In this document: positions 33,966 through 43,764 of the stretch, piece by piece | Layout of the letters: each line of letters begins with the position of its first letter | Numbering within the stretch: position 1 is the stretch's first letter | Source: Shouchella clausii | Lineage (GTDB): Bacteria > Bacillota > Bacilli > Bacillales > Bacillaceae_D | Assembly: GCF_002250115.1 (NCBI RefSeq) | Contig: NZ_CP019985.1 | Span: 1,922,001-1,986,000 of the forward strand | Reading direction: 5' to 3' | DNA: 64,000 nt | The notes under the pieces: model-generated | Seen by the model: only the letters and a program-made list of their open reading frames with translations | Told to the model about the DNA's origin: nothing | The model's database searches: none | Translations under genes and position numbers: made by a program

Positions 33966-35318
33966 ATGAAGAGAAAACGAGTGTCCGCTTTTTTTGCTTT
34001 TGCCATCTTTATGTCTGGATTGGCAGGTTGTTCTGCTGACAGTACATCTGGAACGAATGAGAAGGACGGCAATCATTCAGATGATACAGTGACGATTAAA
34101 TTCCACACCCATGGAAACGAGGCAAGCTATAATTGGGCGCACACGATTGCCGCTTTTGAAGAGGAGCATCCATCGATCAAGGTCGATTTGGTCATTTTAA
34201 GTGAAAAGGGCGATACGCAAGAAGCAACCCAAAAGCTAGATTTAGCTGCAGCTTCTGGTGAACAGATGGATGTATTAATGTTTAGTGACCCAGCCAGTTA
34301 TGCTCAACGGGTTCATTTAGGCATGGTTGCCCCGATCGATGAGTTTATTGAAGAAGAAGGTTACACGATGGCAGAAGAATATAAAGTGGATACGCAAATG
34401 AACGGCCACTATTATGCTTTGCCTGGCAAATTCAATCCTTGGTATGTGCTTGTTAATAAGGACCATTTCGATGAGGCAGGACTGGAAGTGCCGACCGACT
34501 GGACATGGGATGAATTTATCGAGTATGCAGAAGCCCTGACTACTGATGATCATTACGGTGTTTACTTCCACGGGCCCCAAGGTGATGGATGGATGGAATA
34601 CTTGAAATTGGCACTTGCAAGTGAAGAAGGGGACACAGAATTCATCAAAGCGGATGGCACATCGAATCTTGACCACCCACTCTTTAAAAAGACGTTGGAA
34701 ATGCGCGTGAAAATGGAAAAAGAAGATCAGTCATCTGTACCGTATACAGACATTATTTCGCAGAAACTCCATTATCGCAACCAATTCTTTGGCCAAGAGG
34801 CAAGCATGATTCCAATTGGAAGCTGGATGAATACAGAACTAGGTGGAACCGACCAGTTTCCGCTGGATTTCAACGTTGGGGTAGCGCCCTATCCAAAAAA
34901 TGATTTAAGCAGTGAAGGCTATACGCCAGTGACTACTGATTACATGGCAGTAGCAGCAAATTCTGACCATAAAAAAGAAGCATACACGTTCATTCGTTGG
35001 TATACAACGGAAGGGCAAATGGTGCAAGGGAAAAATGTGCCATCTTGGAACGAAGTAACCGTAGATGACCTTGGTACGATCATTGATGGCATTTTAGCTG
35101 AAACCGTTTCGCCGGAAAAAGTCGATCGAGATGCACTCGTACATGTTTTACAACATGCCCAGTCCCCTAAAATGGTCGCTCCTGTCTCTTACCAAGCGGA
35201 ACTTTATAAAGTGATCGGCGAGGAATACGAGAAGCTGATCTTAGATGACCAGGGAATTGAGAAGACGCTAGAGAATATGCAGACACGCACACAAGAAATC
35301 ATTGATCATAATCAATAA
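33966..35318 (+). CDS. ABC sugar-binding lipoprotein
   Basis: Extracellular solute-binding protein family 1, 450 residues with lipobox MSGLAGC (Cys22). Motifs include TIAAFEEEHPSIKVDLVI, DVLMFSDPASYAQRVHLGMV, YYALPGKFNPWYVLVNKDHF and PTDWTWDEFIEYAEAL. It has its own promoter: an extended -10 TGCTATAAT ending at 33920, and a ribosome binding site GGGGGAG. It probably captures the oligosaccharides made by the lyase and glycosidases encoded downstream. Confidence 0.93.
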   Translation: MKRKRVSAFFAFAIFMSGLAGCSADSTSGTNEKDGNHSDDTVTIKFHTHGNEASYNWAHTIAAFEEEHPSIKVDLVILSEKGDTQEATQKLDLAAASGEQMDVLMFSDPASYAQRVHLGMVAPIDEFIEEEGYTMAEEYKVDTQMNGHYYALPGKFNPWYVLVNKDHFDEAGLEVPTDWTWDEFIEYAEALTTDDHYGVYFHGPQGDGWMEYLKLALASEEGDTEFIKADGTSNLDHPLFKKTLEMRVKMEKEDQSSVPYTDIISQKLHYRNQFFGQEASMIPIGSWMNTELGGTDQFPLDFNVGVAPYPKNDLSSEGYTPVTTDYMAVAANSDHKKEAYTFIRWYTTEGQMVQGKNVPSWNEVTVDDLGTIIDGILAETVSPEKVDRDALVHVLQHAQSPKMVAPVSYQAELYKVIGEEYEKLILDDQGIEKTLENMQTRTQEIIDHNQ

Positions 35319-35396
35319 TCGTTTGCTAAAATAACGAATTAGGGGCGCAATCCGTTTCCGTCCCCTTCTTATTCATTTCTAATGAGGAGGTTGGTT

Positions 35397-37211
35397 ATGT
35401 GGATTCGGATAAAACAAACGCTGACGCCCCGTTCGTTTCGTTTTAAAGTAGTTGCGGTTACCGTCCTATGCATTATGGTGCCAGCCGTGATCACTTTGTA
35501 TGTGTATAGCTATTTAACAAAGGATGCAATGAAGGAACAAGCAATGGTGAATGCCGAGCGCGAGCTAAGCATTGCAGGGGCATATGTCTCAAAGCTGCTT
35601 GATGATATGTTATATGCCGTCAATTTTGTTCAATTGGACTCTGAAATGAACACAATATTAAAAAAGAATGCCAATCACGATACACAGCAACAGCATGTGG
35701 GGTATGAAGACTATTTGGAAGACCAAAAGGTCACAAAAACGATTGAAAATATGACGTTGCTCGGTGAAAAATCATATGTCACGATTCTTCTTAAAAATGG
35801 AAAGCACTATACAAATTACCCTGTTGCAGATTATAATCCTGAGCAACTGTTTCACGAAGCTTGGTTTAAAGAGCTAGATGAAGTGTATGGCTATGAAACG
35901 ATTTGGATTGGCAGCCAGCCGACTGTGTTTGCATCAGAGCAGGATAAAAACCGCTACCAGCTATCAGTTGCACGAACGTTAAGAGACGCCAATTTGCAAA
36001 TTTATGGGTACGTGATCGTCACGATGATGGAAACAGAAATCAAACAGGCATTTGCGGGTGCAGGTGGCAGTGGCGAAATGCTGCTCGTGGATGGTTCAAA
36101 CCGAATATTATCGCATCGAGATTCAGAGCAAATTGGAGCTACGTTTTCTCCTATGGCGCAAGTACAGAACGCCAGTGGCGCCAATGTAATTGAACTGGAA
36201 AATGAAACGTACATTTATGCTGATTATCCACTCTCGTATACTGGCTGGAAGTTAGTTTCAGTCAATCCGTACAAACAAGCAATTAGTAAAATGAATCGTT
36301 TATTTGATACAGTGTTTTTTGCCCAACTCATCTCATTTGTTGTCTTTTTTCTATTATTGACATCCGTGTTGAAAACGGTTACAAGTCCACTGGTGCACCT
36401 TGGCCATATCGCGACAAAGGTACAAAGCGGGAAATTAAACGTCCGTGCTGACATTCAAAGCCAGGATGAAATTGGGAGGCTCTCCCATTCATTTAACCAG
36501 ATGCTTGACCATATCAATGAAATGATTAACGAAATTACGGAAACACAAGCAAGAAAACGACAAGCAGAATTAGCGATGCTTCAAGCGCAAATCAACCCCC
36601 ATTTCTTGTTTAATGTGTTGAATTCAATTCGAATGAAAGTGATGAGAAAAGGCGATGACGAAAGTGCAGAAATGATAAGTTCCCTTTCAAAGTTATTGCG
36701 GATGACGATAGACAAAGACAAGGGAATGATTCCATTGCAAGAGGAAGTTGAGATTGTCAATGATTTTGTTAAATTGATGAACATGAGGCAGAGAGAAAAA
36801 GTACGGCTGTTAATCGACGTCTCTGCCAAAGCGAACGCCGAAATGATTCCTCGTTTTATTTTACAGCCCATTATTGAAAATTCAATGATCCATGGCTTAA
36901 ATCAATGTGCTGGGACGATTTCTTTAAAGGCGTACAGCAATGAGCAATGCTTTTTCATTATCATCAAGGATAATGGTCAAGGAATGAACGAGGAGACGTT
37001 AAAGCAAGTCCGAAAAAGTTTGACGTTCCAAGCAGAGGCAAGTATGGCCATCCATATAAACGGCTTTTCCAATCTTGGCATTTCTAATGTTTATGAACGG
37101 ATGCGAATGACGTTTGGCGAAACATTCAACATGGACATTGAAAGTGTTGAAGGGCTGGGGACAAAAGTGGTCATGTGCGTATCTAGAGGAGGGAAAAAGT
37201 CAAATGTATAA
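35397..37211 (+). CDS. Sensor histidine kinase (YesM-like)
   Basis: A 604-residue membrane kinase: helix at ~20-40, an extracellular dCache-type sensor (~45-290), second helix (TVFFAQLISFVVFFLLLTSV), HAMP, then the His_kinase domain with the phosphorylated His in QINPHFLFNVLNSIRMK (about residue 402) and an HATPase domain (IIENSMIHGLN, KDNGQGM). The start ATG 35397 follows AGGAGG, which an ATG 15 bases earlier would contain. It overlaps the next regulator by 8 bases, forming one two-component unit that probably senses the polysaccharide-derived sugars. Confidence 0.92.
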   Translation: MWIRIKQTLTPRSFRFKVVAVTVLCIMVPAVITLYVYSYLTKDAMKEQAMVNAERELSIAGAYVSKLLDDMLYAVNFVQLDSEMNTILKKNANHDTQQQHVGYEDYLEDQKVTKTIENMTLLGEKSYVTILLKNGKHYTNYPVADYNPEQLFHEAWFKELDEVYGYETIWIGSQPTVFASEQDKNRYQLSVARTLRDANLQIYGYVIVTMMETEIKQAFAGAGGSGEMLLVDGSNRILSHRDSEQIGATFSPMAQVQNASGANVIELENETYIYADYPLSYTGWKLVSVNPYKQAISKMNRLFDTVFFAQLISFVVFFLLLTSVLKTVTSPLVHLGHIATKVQSGKLNVRADIQSQDEIGRLSHSFNQMLDHINEMINEITETQARKRQAELAMLQAQINPHFLFNVLNSIRMKVMRKGDDESAEMISSLSKLLRMTIDKDKGMIPLQEEVEIVNDFVKLMNMRQREKVRLLIDVSAKANAEMIPRFILQPIIENSMIHGLNQCAGTISLKAYSNEQCFFIIIKDNGQGMNEETLKQVRKSLTFQAEASMAIHINGFSNLGISNVYERMRMTFGETFNMDIESVEGLGTKVVMCVSRGGKKSNV

Positions 37212-38805
37212 AGTGATGTTGGTTGAAGACGATTACCCTGTACTAGAGTTGTTATCAGAGGCGACTGACTGGAAAAAACTCGGGCTAACTTTGCAAAGTA
37301 CCCATGAAAATGGGGTTAGTGCTCTCCAGTATGCTTTACAAAAAGAGATGCCAGATATTTTAATCACCGATATTGGAATGCCGAAAATGAATGGCATTGA
37401 ATTGATTAAACAAATGAAAGAAAAAAATCCTGCTATTCAAGTGAGCGTTTTATCATGCCACAGTGACTATGAATTTACGAGACAGGCGCTCCTATTGCAA
37501 GTCCAAGATTACTTGTTGAAAGATACCTTAAGGCCAGAAGATTTTGCCGCTGTTTTAAGCGAGTTAAAAAGGAACATTGAACAAGAACAGAAAAAGGCCA
37601 AAAAAGAAACAAAGCTTCGCCAAATCGCTGCGCAGAATCAGGAAGTACTAAAACGGGATTTTTTAAGACGTACGGTTTATCAGTCTACATGCAAAGATGA
37701 ATGGTATGACGAAGCTTCCTCTTTCGGGCTAGATTTAAGGCTAAGCACATACATCCCAGTTTTTTGCTTTGTGCAAAATTATCATGTTGCTAAGACGTCT
37801 TTTTGTTCCGATGACCAGTTTGCTGTTTCTGTATCTCGTCTAATTGGGGAAACACTGGATGCTAAAGTGGTCCATATGCCGTTTTCAGTGAAGGAATCTT
37901 TTCTGCTCTTTCCTTTCCACTCAAACGTAAAAACGGACTGTTATGGCATCGCCATGGAGTGTATCAGCCATATTCAGGCCGTTATTCATTCAAATTTCGG
38001 CGTATCACTTGGGTTTATATTCGGTGAGCCCCTTAACAACCAAGATTCTTTTAAGTCGGAGATCAAACGTTTATTAAACAGTAAAGACCAGCGTTTTTAT
38101 ATGAAACGCGGATCGATTGAAAAAAGAAAGCAAGAAGCGAGCGGGACAGAAGATGTTTTCACTTGGTACGACAATGCGATCGTTGAAATCAGGCAATTAA
38201 TAATTGAAGGAAATCACCAGCAAATCAATACGACAGTAGGCAAATGGGTCGAATTACTCGCGCGCAACAGATATCCGTGCGAAATGGTAAAGGAATGGGT
38301 GCTAAAGCTTATCGTCGATTTAAAAATAAAATTACAAACGTTGCCATTTTATTATGTAAAAGATACGGCTGAGGGGCTTCACGAAGAACTTTTGGCAATT
38401 GATTCTCTCGCTGAGTTACAGGTTTGGCTTACCCATTATTTTCGTTTCCTCCTTTCAGCGGTGGCTGAAGGCACTTCACAACCAAAAAGGAAAGAAGTGT
38501 TGGAAGCATTGAAATATGTGTATACCCATTTAGAAAAGAAAATCATGCTTGAAGAAGTTGCCAATCATTTGTTTTTAAATCCAAGCTATTTTAGCCGTTT
38601 GTTTAAAAAGGAAGTTGGCGAAACATTCGTTGAACATGTTACGAAAGCAAAAATAAATCGAGCAAAGGAATTGCTTGAGCAAACAGCCGAGCCAGTCGGA
38701 AAAATTTGTGAGCGCTTAGGCTACGACAATCAAAGTTACTTTATTAAAGTGTTTAAAAACCATGAAGGTGTGACTCCGATTGAATATCGGGGCGCAAGAG
38801 CATAA
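37204..38805 (+). CDS. AraC-type response regulator (YesN-like)
   Basis: A 533-residue regulator: receiver domain with Asp10/Asp56 (MLVEDD, LITDIGMPK) and Lys in YLLKDTLRPED, a ~300-residue middle region, and a C-terminal AraC DNA-binding domain (LEEVANHLFLNPSYFSRLFK, ICERLGYDNQSYFIKVFKNH). ATG 37204 follows GAGGAGGG. It is coupled to the kinase gene. It likely activates the transporter and the enzyme genes on either side. Confidence 0.92.
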   Translation: MYKVMLVEDDYPVLELLSEATDWKKLGLTLQSTHENGVSALQYALQKEMPDILITDIGMPKMNGIELIKQMKEKNPAIQVSVLSCHSDYEFTRQALLLQVQDYLLKDTLRPEDFAAVLSELKRNIEQEQKKAKKETKLRQIAAQNQEVLKRDFLRRTVYQSTCKDEWYDEASSFGLDLRLSTYIPVFCFVQNYHVAKTSFCSDDQFAVSVSRLIGETLDAKVVHMPFSVKESFLLFPFHSNVKTDCYGIAMECISHIQAVIHSNFGVSLGFIFGEPLNNQDSFKSEIKRLLNSKDQRFYMKRGSIEKRKQEASGTEDVFTWYDNAIVEIRQLIIEGNHQQINTTVGKWVELLARNRYPCEMVKEWVLKLIVDLKIKLQTLPFYYVKDTAEGLHEELLAIDSLAELQVWLTHYFRFLLSAVAEGTSQPKRKEVLEALKYVYTHLEKKIMLEEVANHLFLNPSYFSRLFKKEVGETFVEHVTKAKINRAKELLEQTAEPVGKICERLGYDNQSYFIKVFKNHEGVTPIEYRGARA

Positions 38806-38835
38806 CCTTAATTTGATAGAAAAGGTGAACTGAAC

Positions 38836-39963
38836 ATGACAAATGATGTGCAATGGGTTGCAGAGGCATTACAAAAAGTGTACAGGAAAGTAGGACGAAC
38901 GAACATGAAAATGGGCGCCAACTTTCCCCACGCCAGTGTGAATGGTTCTTATCAATTAGAAGAACCCCACTGGTGGACGGCAGGGTTTTGGCCCGGGTTG
39001 CTATGGCTTTTGTATCGAGAGACAAAGGATGAATCACTAAAAGAAACAGCCAAACAATGCGAAAAGCAATTAGACTCTGTGATAACCGATTATTATAAAC
39101 TGGACCACGATATCGGTTTTATGTGGACACTGACAAGTGTAGCGAACTACAAGCTGACAAAGGATGAAGATTCCAAGAGAAGGGCGTTGCTTGCCGCTAA
39201 TTTACTAGCAGCAAGGTTTAACTGCAAGGGCAATTATATTCGTGCTTGGAACTCCCGTTATAAGGGGGATGAGAATACAGGCTGGGCGATCATTGACTGT
39301 TTAATGAACTTGCCGTTGCTGTTTTGGGCAACGAAAGAAACGGGAGATCCACGATTTTCCCATGTAGCAAAAAAGCATGGGGAGACAGCGTTAAACCACT
39401 TTATCCGCAAAGACGGTTCTGTTCATCATATTGTGCAATTTAATCCGGAAACAGGCGATAAGGAAAAAGCACTTGGCGGGCAAGGATTTTCTTCTGATTC
39501 TGCCTGGTCCCGTGGTGCAAGCTGGGCCATTTATGGCTTAGCGTTGCTTTACCGCGATACAGGTGAGAGCCAGTATTTACAGGCAGCAAAAGGTGTAGCG
39601 CACTTTTTTATCGCTCATTTGCCTGATGATTTTGTCCCTTATTGGGATTTTCGGCTGCCGCAAGGAATAACAAATTATCGCGATTCTTCAGCAGGCGCCA
39701 TTGCTGCATGCGGATTGTTAGCTATTTCACAGGCGGTTGAACGAACCGAAGCCAACTTGTATAAACAGACGGCTATAAAGATGTTGCGGTCATTATATGA
39801 CCATTACGGGGACTGGGAAAATGACGGCCAAGATGGGCTCATTTTACATGGCACGAGCCATTATCCTGAAGGGAAAAATATCGATGTTCCTCTTATTTAC
39901 GGCGACTATTTTTTCGTTGAAGGGTTAACAAGCTTAAAAGCGGAATACGAACTATTTTGGTAG
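38836..39963 (+). CDS. GH88 unsaturated uronyl hydrolase
   Basis: Hydrolyses the 4,5-unsaturated uronic acid left at chain ends by polysaccharide lyases. The 375-residue, signal-less protein is an (alpha/alpha)6 barrel with WWTAGFWPGLLWLLY, the first catalytic Asp in KLDHDIGFMW, GWAIIDCLMNLPLLFW, WSRGASWAIYGLALLYRDTG and the second catalytic Asp in NYRDSSAGAIAACGLL. Cytoplasmic location fits import of unsaturated disaccharides by the ABC transporter. It implies a uronate-containing substrate for the whole locus. AAGGTGA precedes the ATG. Confidence 0.92.
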   Translation: MTNDVQWVAEALQKVYRKVGRTNMKMGANFPHASVNGSYQLEEPHWWTAGFWPGLLWLLYRETKDESLKETAKQCEKQLDSVITDYYKLDHDIGFMWTLTSVANYKLTKDEDSKRRALLAANLLAARFNCKGNYIRAWNSRYKGDENTGWAIIDCLMNLPLLFWATKETGDPRFSHVAKKHGETALNHFIRKDGSVHHIVQFNPETGDKEKALGGQGFSSDSAWSRGASWAIYGLALLYRDTGESQYLQAAKGVAHFFIAHLPDDFVPYWDFRLPQGITNYRDSSAGAIAACGLLAISQAVERTEANLYKQTAIKMLRSLYDHYGDWENDGQDGLILHGTSHYPEGKNIDVPLIYGDYFFVEGLTSLKAEYELFW

Positions 39964-39987
39964 CATGCCGAAAGGGGGGACAGCAAA

Positions 39988-41844
39988 ATGACGATAAACA
40001 ACATTGAAAGCGCTTCGGAACTCAAAACGAGAGACGATTTAGCAAAGTTATTACAGCAAATATTGGCTCCGACGACGCGCTATTATAGCGAAGGATATGC
40101 CCGCTTGGAACTAGGGGGGACGGGAGCGGCTTACGCTAACTCAGTAGCTGGATTTGAGGGGTTTTCACGACTATTGTGGGGCCTCGTTCCATTGCTTGCT
40201 GGCTCAGAGGAGACAGATCACCAGTTGAAGCTCCATCTAGAAGGGATGAAAAATGGGACCAATCCCTGGCATCCTGAATATTGGGGAGACGTGACGGACT
40301 ACGATCAACGAGTGGTGGAAATGGCTGTCTTCGGTCTTGCCCTTCTGCTCATTCCGGAAAAAATATGGGCGCCGTTACAAGAGAAAGAAAAGGAAAATCT
40401 GTACCACTGGTTAGCACAAATAAACGCTGTTGATGTATGGGACTGTAACTGGCTTTTTTTCCCTGTGCTTGTAAACCTGGGGTTTAAACAGGTCGGCTTG
40501 CCTTATGATCAACGCAAAATCGCTGACAATCTGGAACGAATTGACCAATTTTATCTAGAAAACGGTTGGTATGGAGATGGCTTGAACGGCCATCGTGACT
40601 ATTATGTTTCTTTTGCGCTCCATTATTACGGGCTCGTCTATGCCAAAGTGATGGAAAAGGACGATCCAGTTCGTGCCGAGCGTTATAAAGCTAGGTCCAC
40701 GGAATTTGCGAAAGCGTTTATTTATTGGTTTGCCGAGAATGGTTCAGCCATACCATACGGGAGGAGCATGACTTATCGCTTTGCGCAAGCAGCGTTTTGG
40801 AGTGCTGCCATCTTTGCTGGCATCACCCCTTTTTCGTTAGGGGTGATGAAAGGCCTGCTGTTTCGCCATCTGCGTTGGTGGTGCCAGCAGCCGATTTTCG
40901 ATAATCGTGGATTATTAACAATTGGTTATGCCTATCCGAATTTAATCACGGCTGAAAACTATAACTCGCCAGGCTCTCCCTATTGGGCGTTAAAAGTATT
41001 TTTGCCGCTGGCACTTGATCAAGACGATTCGTTTTGGGAAGTTGAAGAGGAGCCTTTGCCCAGGTTAGAAAAGCACATTGTACAAGAGGAGCCTCGCTTT
41101 ATACTTTGCAGGGATGCACGTGGCCACCACGCTTTCGCCTTTAACGCTGGCCATCTATCGACAAATGGGCATACCCACACTGCTGCTAAATATGAGAAGT
41201 TCGTTTACTCGACTGCTTTTGGCTTTAGTGTGCCTCGGGCAGAGTGGGGACTGGAGCAAGGAGCTTTTGATTCCACGCTTGCCTTGAGCGAAAGGGATAA
41301 CCTTTACCGTGTAAAAAGGCAGAGCGAAGAATATGCGATTGCTAGGCAGTTTCTTTATACAAAGTGGAGACCTTGGCAAGACGTTGAAATAACAACATGG
41401 CTAATCCCTTGTGTACCATGGCATATACGCGTCCATAAAATTGAAACGAACAGATTGCTTGATGCAGCAGACGGTGGATTTGCTTTAGGGCTAGGAGGGG
41501 ATGGAAGCGAATCTTTTGAGCAGCTCTCTAGTGGAGCCAGCTGTTTAGCAAAAACGGCAACGGCTGCTAGCGGAATCGTCAATCTTCGTGAAGACGGCGA
41601 CACAGCGCTCATTTTTCCCCATGCAAATACAAACCTTTTACACCCACGAACCGTGATTCCGACTGTAAGAACGAGAATCGATCGGGGTACAACTTTTCTC
41701 GTTAGCGCTGTGTATGGAGAAGTTGATGGTCACTTGCACGCACAGAGCTGGGCTGCTGTCCCTAGCGTCCGCATGTTTGCTAACAAACTGATCGTTTCTT
41801 GGCCCAACCGAGAGCCAATTGAAGTGGCCTTGTATAGCGAATAA
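39988..41844 (+). CDS. DUF2264-family protein
   Basis: A 618-residue cytoplasmic protein matching the DUF2264 pattern: N-terminal helical barrel (ARLELGGTGAAYANSVAGFE, GFSRLLWGLVPLLAG, WDCNWLFFPVLVN, YGDGLNGHRDYYVSFALHYY) and a C-terminal beta domain. DUF2264 proteins are found in polysaccharide loci with lyases and GH88 enzymes and probably act on uronate-containing sugars, but their reaction is not settled. Gap to the GH88 gene is 24 bases and to the next gene 18 bases, so it is part of the same operon. Confidence 0.88.
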   Translation: MTINNIESASELKTRDDLAKLLQQILAPTTRYYSEGYARLELGGTGAAYANSVAGFEGFSRLLWGLVPLLAGSEETDHQLKLHLEGMKNGTNPWHPEYWGDVTDYDQRVVEMAVFGLALLLIPEKIWAPLQEKEKENLYHWLAQINAVDVWDCNWLFFPVLVNLGFKQVGLPYDQRKIADNLERIDQFYLENGWYGDGLNGHRDYYVSFALHYYGLVYAKVMEKDDPVRAERYKARSTEFAKAFIYWFAENGSAIPYGRSMTYRFAQAAFWSAAIFAGITPFSLGVMKGLLFRHLRWWCQQPIFDNRGLLTIGYAYPNLITAENYNSPGSPYWALKVFLPLALDQDDSFWEVEEEPLPRLEKHIVQEEPRFILCRDARGHHAFAFNAGHLSTNGHTHTAAKYEKFVYSTAFGFSVPRAEWGLEQGAFDSTLALSERDNLYRVKRQSEEYAIARQFLYTKWRPWQDVEITTWLIPCVPWHIRVHKIETNRLLDAADGGFALGLGGDGSESFEQLSSGASCLAKTATAASGIVNLREDGDTALIFPHANTNLLHPRTVIPTVRTRIDRGTTFLVSAVYGEVDGHLHAQSWAAVPSVRMFANKLIVSWPNREPIEVALYSE

Positions 41845-41862
41845 AAACGAAAGGAATTAGCG

Positions 41863-43677
41863 ATGAACGCAAAACGAATGAAACCGTTGTTAACAAACAG
41901 CCGCTCTTCACTTCTATTTTCCTCACAACAGCAGCAAGAGGCATGGTTTAAAGCGATTCACAAGAAAGCGGCGTATCAAGGGATGATCGATGAAATTAGA
42001 GATGAAGCAAACAGGCTTCAAAGAGAGCCTTTGCTTGACATGCCGTTTTCTGCATTTATACGTTTTCGCGATCACGGCTCTCGCCTTGAATATGAAAAGA
42101 GCTACTTTAAAAAACGGCGCAGGTTGACTACATTTGCGCTAATGGCGTTAATTGAACCAGACCAACCACATTATCTAGAACAGTTGCAAGATACGATTTG
42201 GTCGATTTGCAATGAGTATACGTGGTGCTTACCGGCACATTTAATGAATAGCCCGGAAATGGACACGACGAGTCAGCGCATAGCCAACCAATCGGCATAC
42301 ACGATTGATTTGTTTGCTGCTGAAACAGCGTTTACGTTAAGCGAAGTGTATCAACTAACAAAAAACAGACTCGATCCACTGATTCAAACACGGATTTTAG
42401 CAGAAGTTGACCGAAGAGTGTTGCTCCCGTTTTTAAGCGAGCGCTCTTATGAGTGGGAGACAGCAACCCATAATTGGGCCGCCGTATGTGCAGGCTCCAT
42501 CGGTTGCGCGGCCATGCACATTTTGAAAGAGAATGAGGCATTGGCTACGCTTTTGGAACGGGTTCTTTGTACACTAGATTGTTACTTATCAGGATTTAAT
42601 GATGACGGCGTTTGCCAAGAAGGCTACCACTATTGGCAATATGGATTTGGCTATTACACGTACTTTGCCGATTTGCTAAAAGTAAAAACGAAAGGGGCAA
42701 TTGATTTATTTCAATCAGAAAAAGTCCACCAAATTGCGTTATTCCCGCAAAAATGTTTTCTTTTTGAAAAGAAAATTGCTAATTTTTCTGATGCGCTGCC
42801 AGTAGCGACGATTTTTATGGGACTGATTCATTACTTGCACAATCGTTATCAAGACGTGGAAGTACCAGAAGCGAGACTGCGCGCCTCTTACACGGAAGAC
42901 CATTGCAGCCGCTTTGCACCTGCGCTGCGAAATTTATTATGGCTTGACGAAAACATATCCGGTCAGCGCTGGCAAAATAACAGCTTCTACCTGAAAGATT
43001 CCCAATGGTTTATTTCCCGAAAGGCGCCCTATGCGTTTGCCTGCAAAGGAGGGCATAACGACGAACCCCATAACCATAATGACGTTGGCCATTTTATTTT
43101 ACAAGCAGAGGGAGAAGCGTTCTTAAAAGACGTAGGCAGCGGCATGTATAGCGACGACTACTTTGGAAAGGAGCGCTACACATTTTTATGCAATGGTTCC
43201 CATGGCCATTCGGTCCCGATCATTAATCACCAATACCAGTCTGCAGGAAAAGAACAGTTTGCGACTATCACCAATGCAGAAATTGGAAAGACATGCGACC
43301 GTCTTGAAATGGAATTGCAAAACGCCTATCAACTCGAGTCACTGCAATGGTTAAAAAGAAGCTTTACTTGGAAAAAGGCATCAGAACCTGGTTTGACTCT
43401 AGTTGACCAGTACCAATTTACGGACGATCCTAAGTTGATTACAGAGCGTTTTATAGCTCCAAATCTGCCGATAACCACCACAGACAGCAGCATTATCCTC
43501 GAAGGCAAGCACCGGCTTCAAATTCGATATGATCAGCAGCTGCTTGAATGGACGGTTAAAAAACATCGATTTATTAATCATTTTGGTGAAGAAGAATCTG
43601 TACAGGTGTTTGATTTTACCGTAAGGGAGCCGAAGCGCTGTTTTGATGTTCTGTTTGCCTTCGATTTTCTCCATTGA
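41863..43677 (+). CDS. Heparinase II/III-like polysaccharide lyase
   Basis: A 604-residue protein without a signal peptide. The N-terminal half is an alpha-toroid (ATHNWAAVCAGSIGCAAMHI, DDGVCQEGYHYWQYGFGYY), and the C-terminal beta-sandwich bears the heparinase II/III motif GGHNDEPHNHNDVGHFILQA (His-rich) and KDVGSGMYSDDYFGKERY with the catalytic Tyr/His set. Such lyases cut uronate bonds by elimination, giving unsaturated ends for GH88. As it appears cytoplasmic, it likely acts on imported oligosaccharides. Sugar specificity is unknown (glycosaminoglycan-, alginate- or exopolysaccharide-like). Confidence 0.88.
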   Translation: MNAKRMKPLLTNSRSSLLFSSQQQQEAWFKAIHKKAAYQGMIDEIRDEANRLQREPLLDMPFSAFIRFRDHGSRLEYEKSYFKKRRRLTTFALMALIEPDQPHYLEQLQDTIWSICNEYTWCLPAHLMNSPEMDTTSQRIANQSAYTIDLFAAETAFTLSEVYQLTKNRLDPLIQTRILAEVDRRVLLPFLSERSYEWETATHNWAAVCAGSIGCAAMHILKENEALATLLERVLCTLDCYLSGFNDDGVCQEGYHYWQYGFGYYTYFADLLKVKTKGAIDLFQSEKVHQIALFPQKCFLFEKKIANFSDALPVATIFMGLIHYLHNRYQDVEVPEARLRASYTEDHCSRFAPALRNLLWLDENISGQRWQNNSFYLKDSQWFISRKAPYAFACKGGHNDEPHNHNDVGHFILQAEGEAFLKDVGSGMYSDDYFGKERYTFLCNGSHGHSVPIINHQYQSAGKEQFATITNAEIGKTCDRLEMELQNAYQLESLQWLKRSFTWKKASEPGLTLVDQYQFTDDPKLITERFIAPNLPITTTDSSIILEGKHRLQIRYDQQLLEWTVKKHRFINHFGEEESVQVFDFTVREPKRCFDVLFAFDFLH

Positions 43678-43764
43678 TGATCTATTTTGAACTACAGGCC
43701 ATAATCGGTTGTTTCCTGCAAATGGACAGTAAAGAGAACTTTCAGTCAAACGGAGGAGGTCAGT

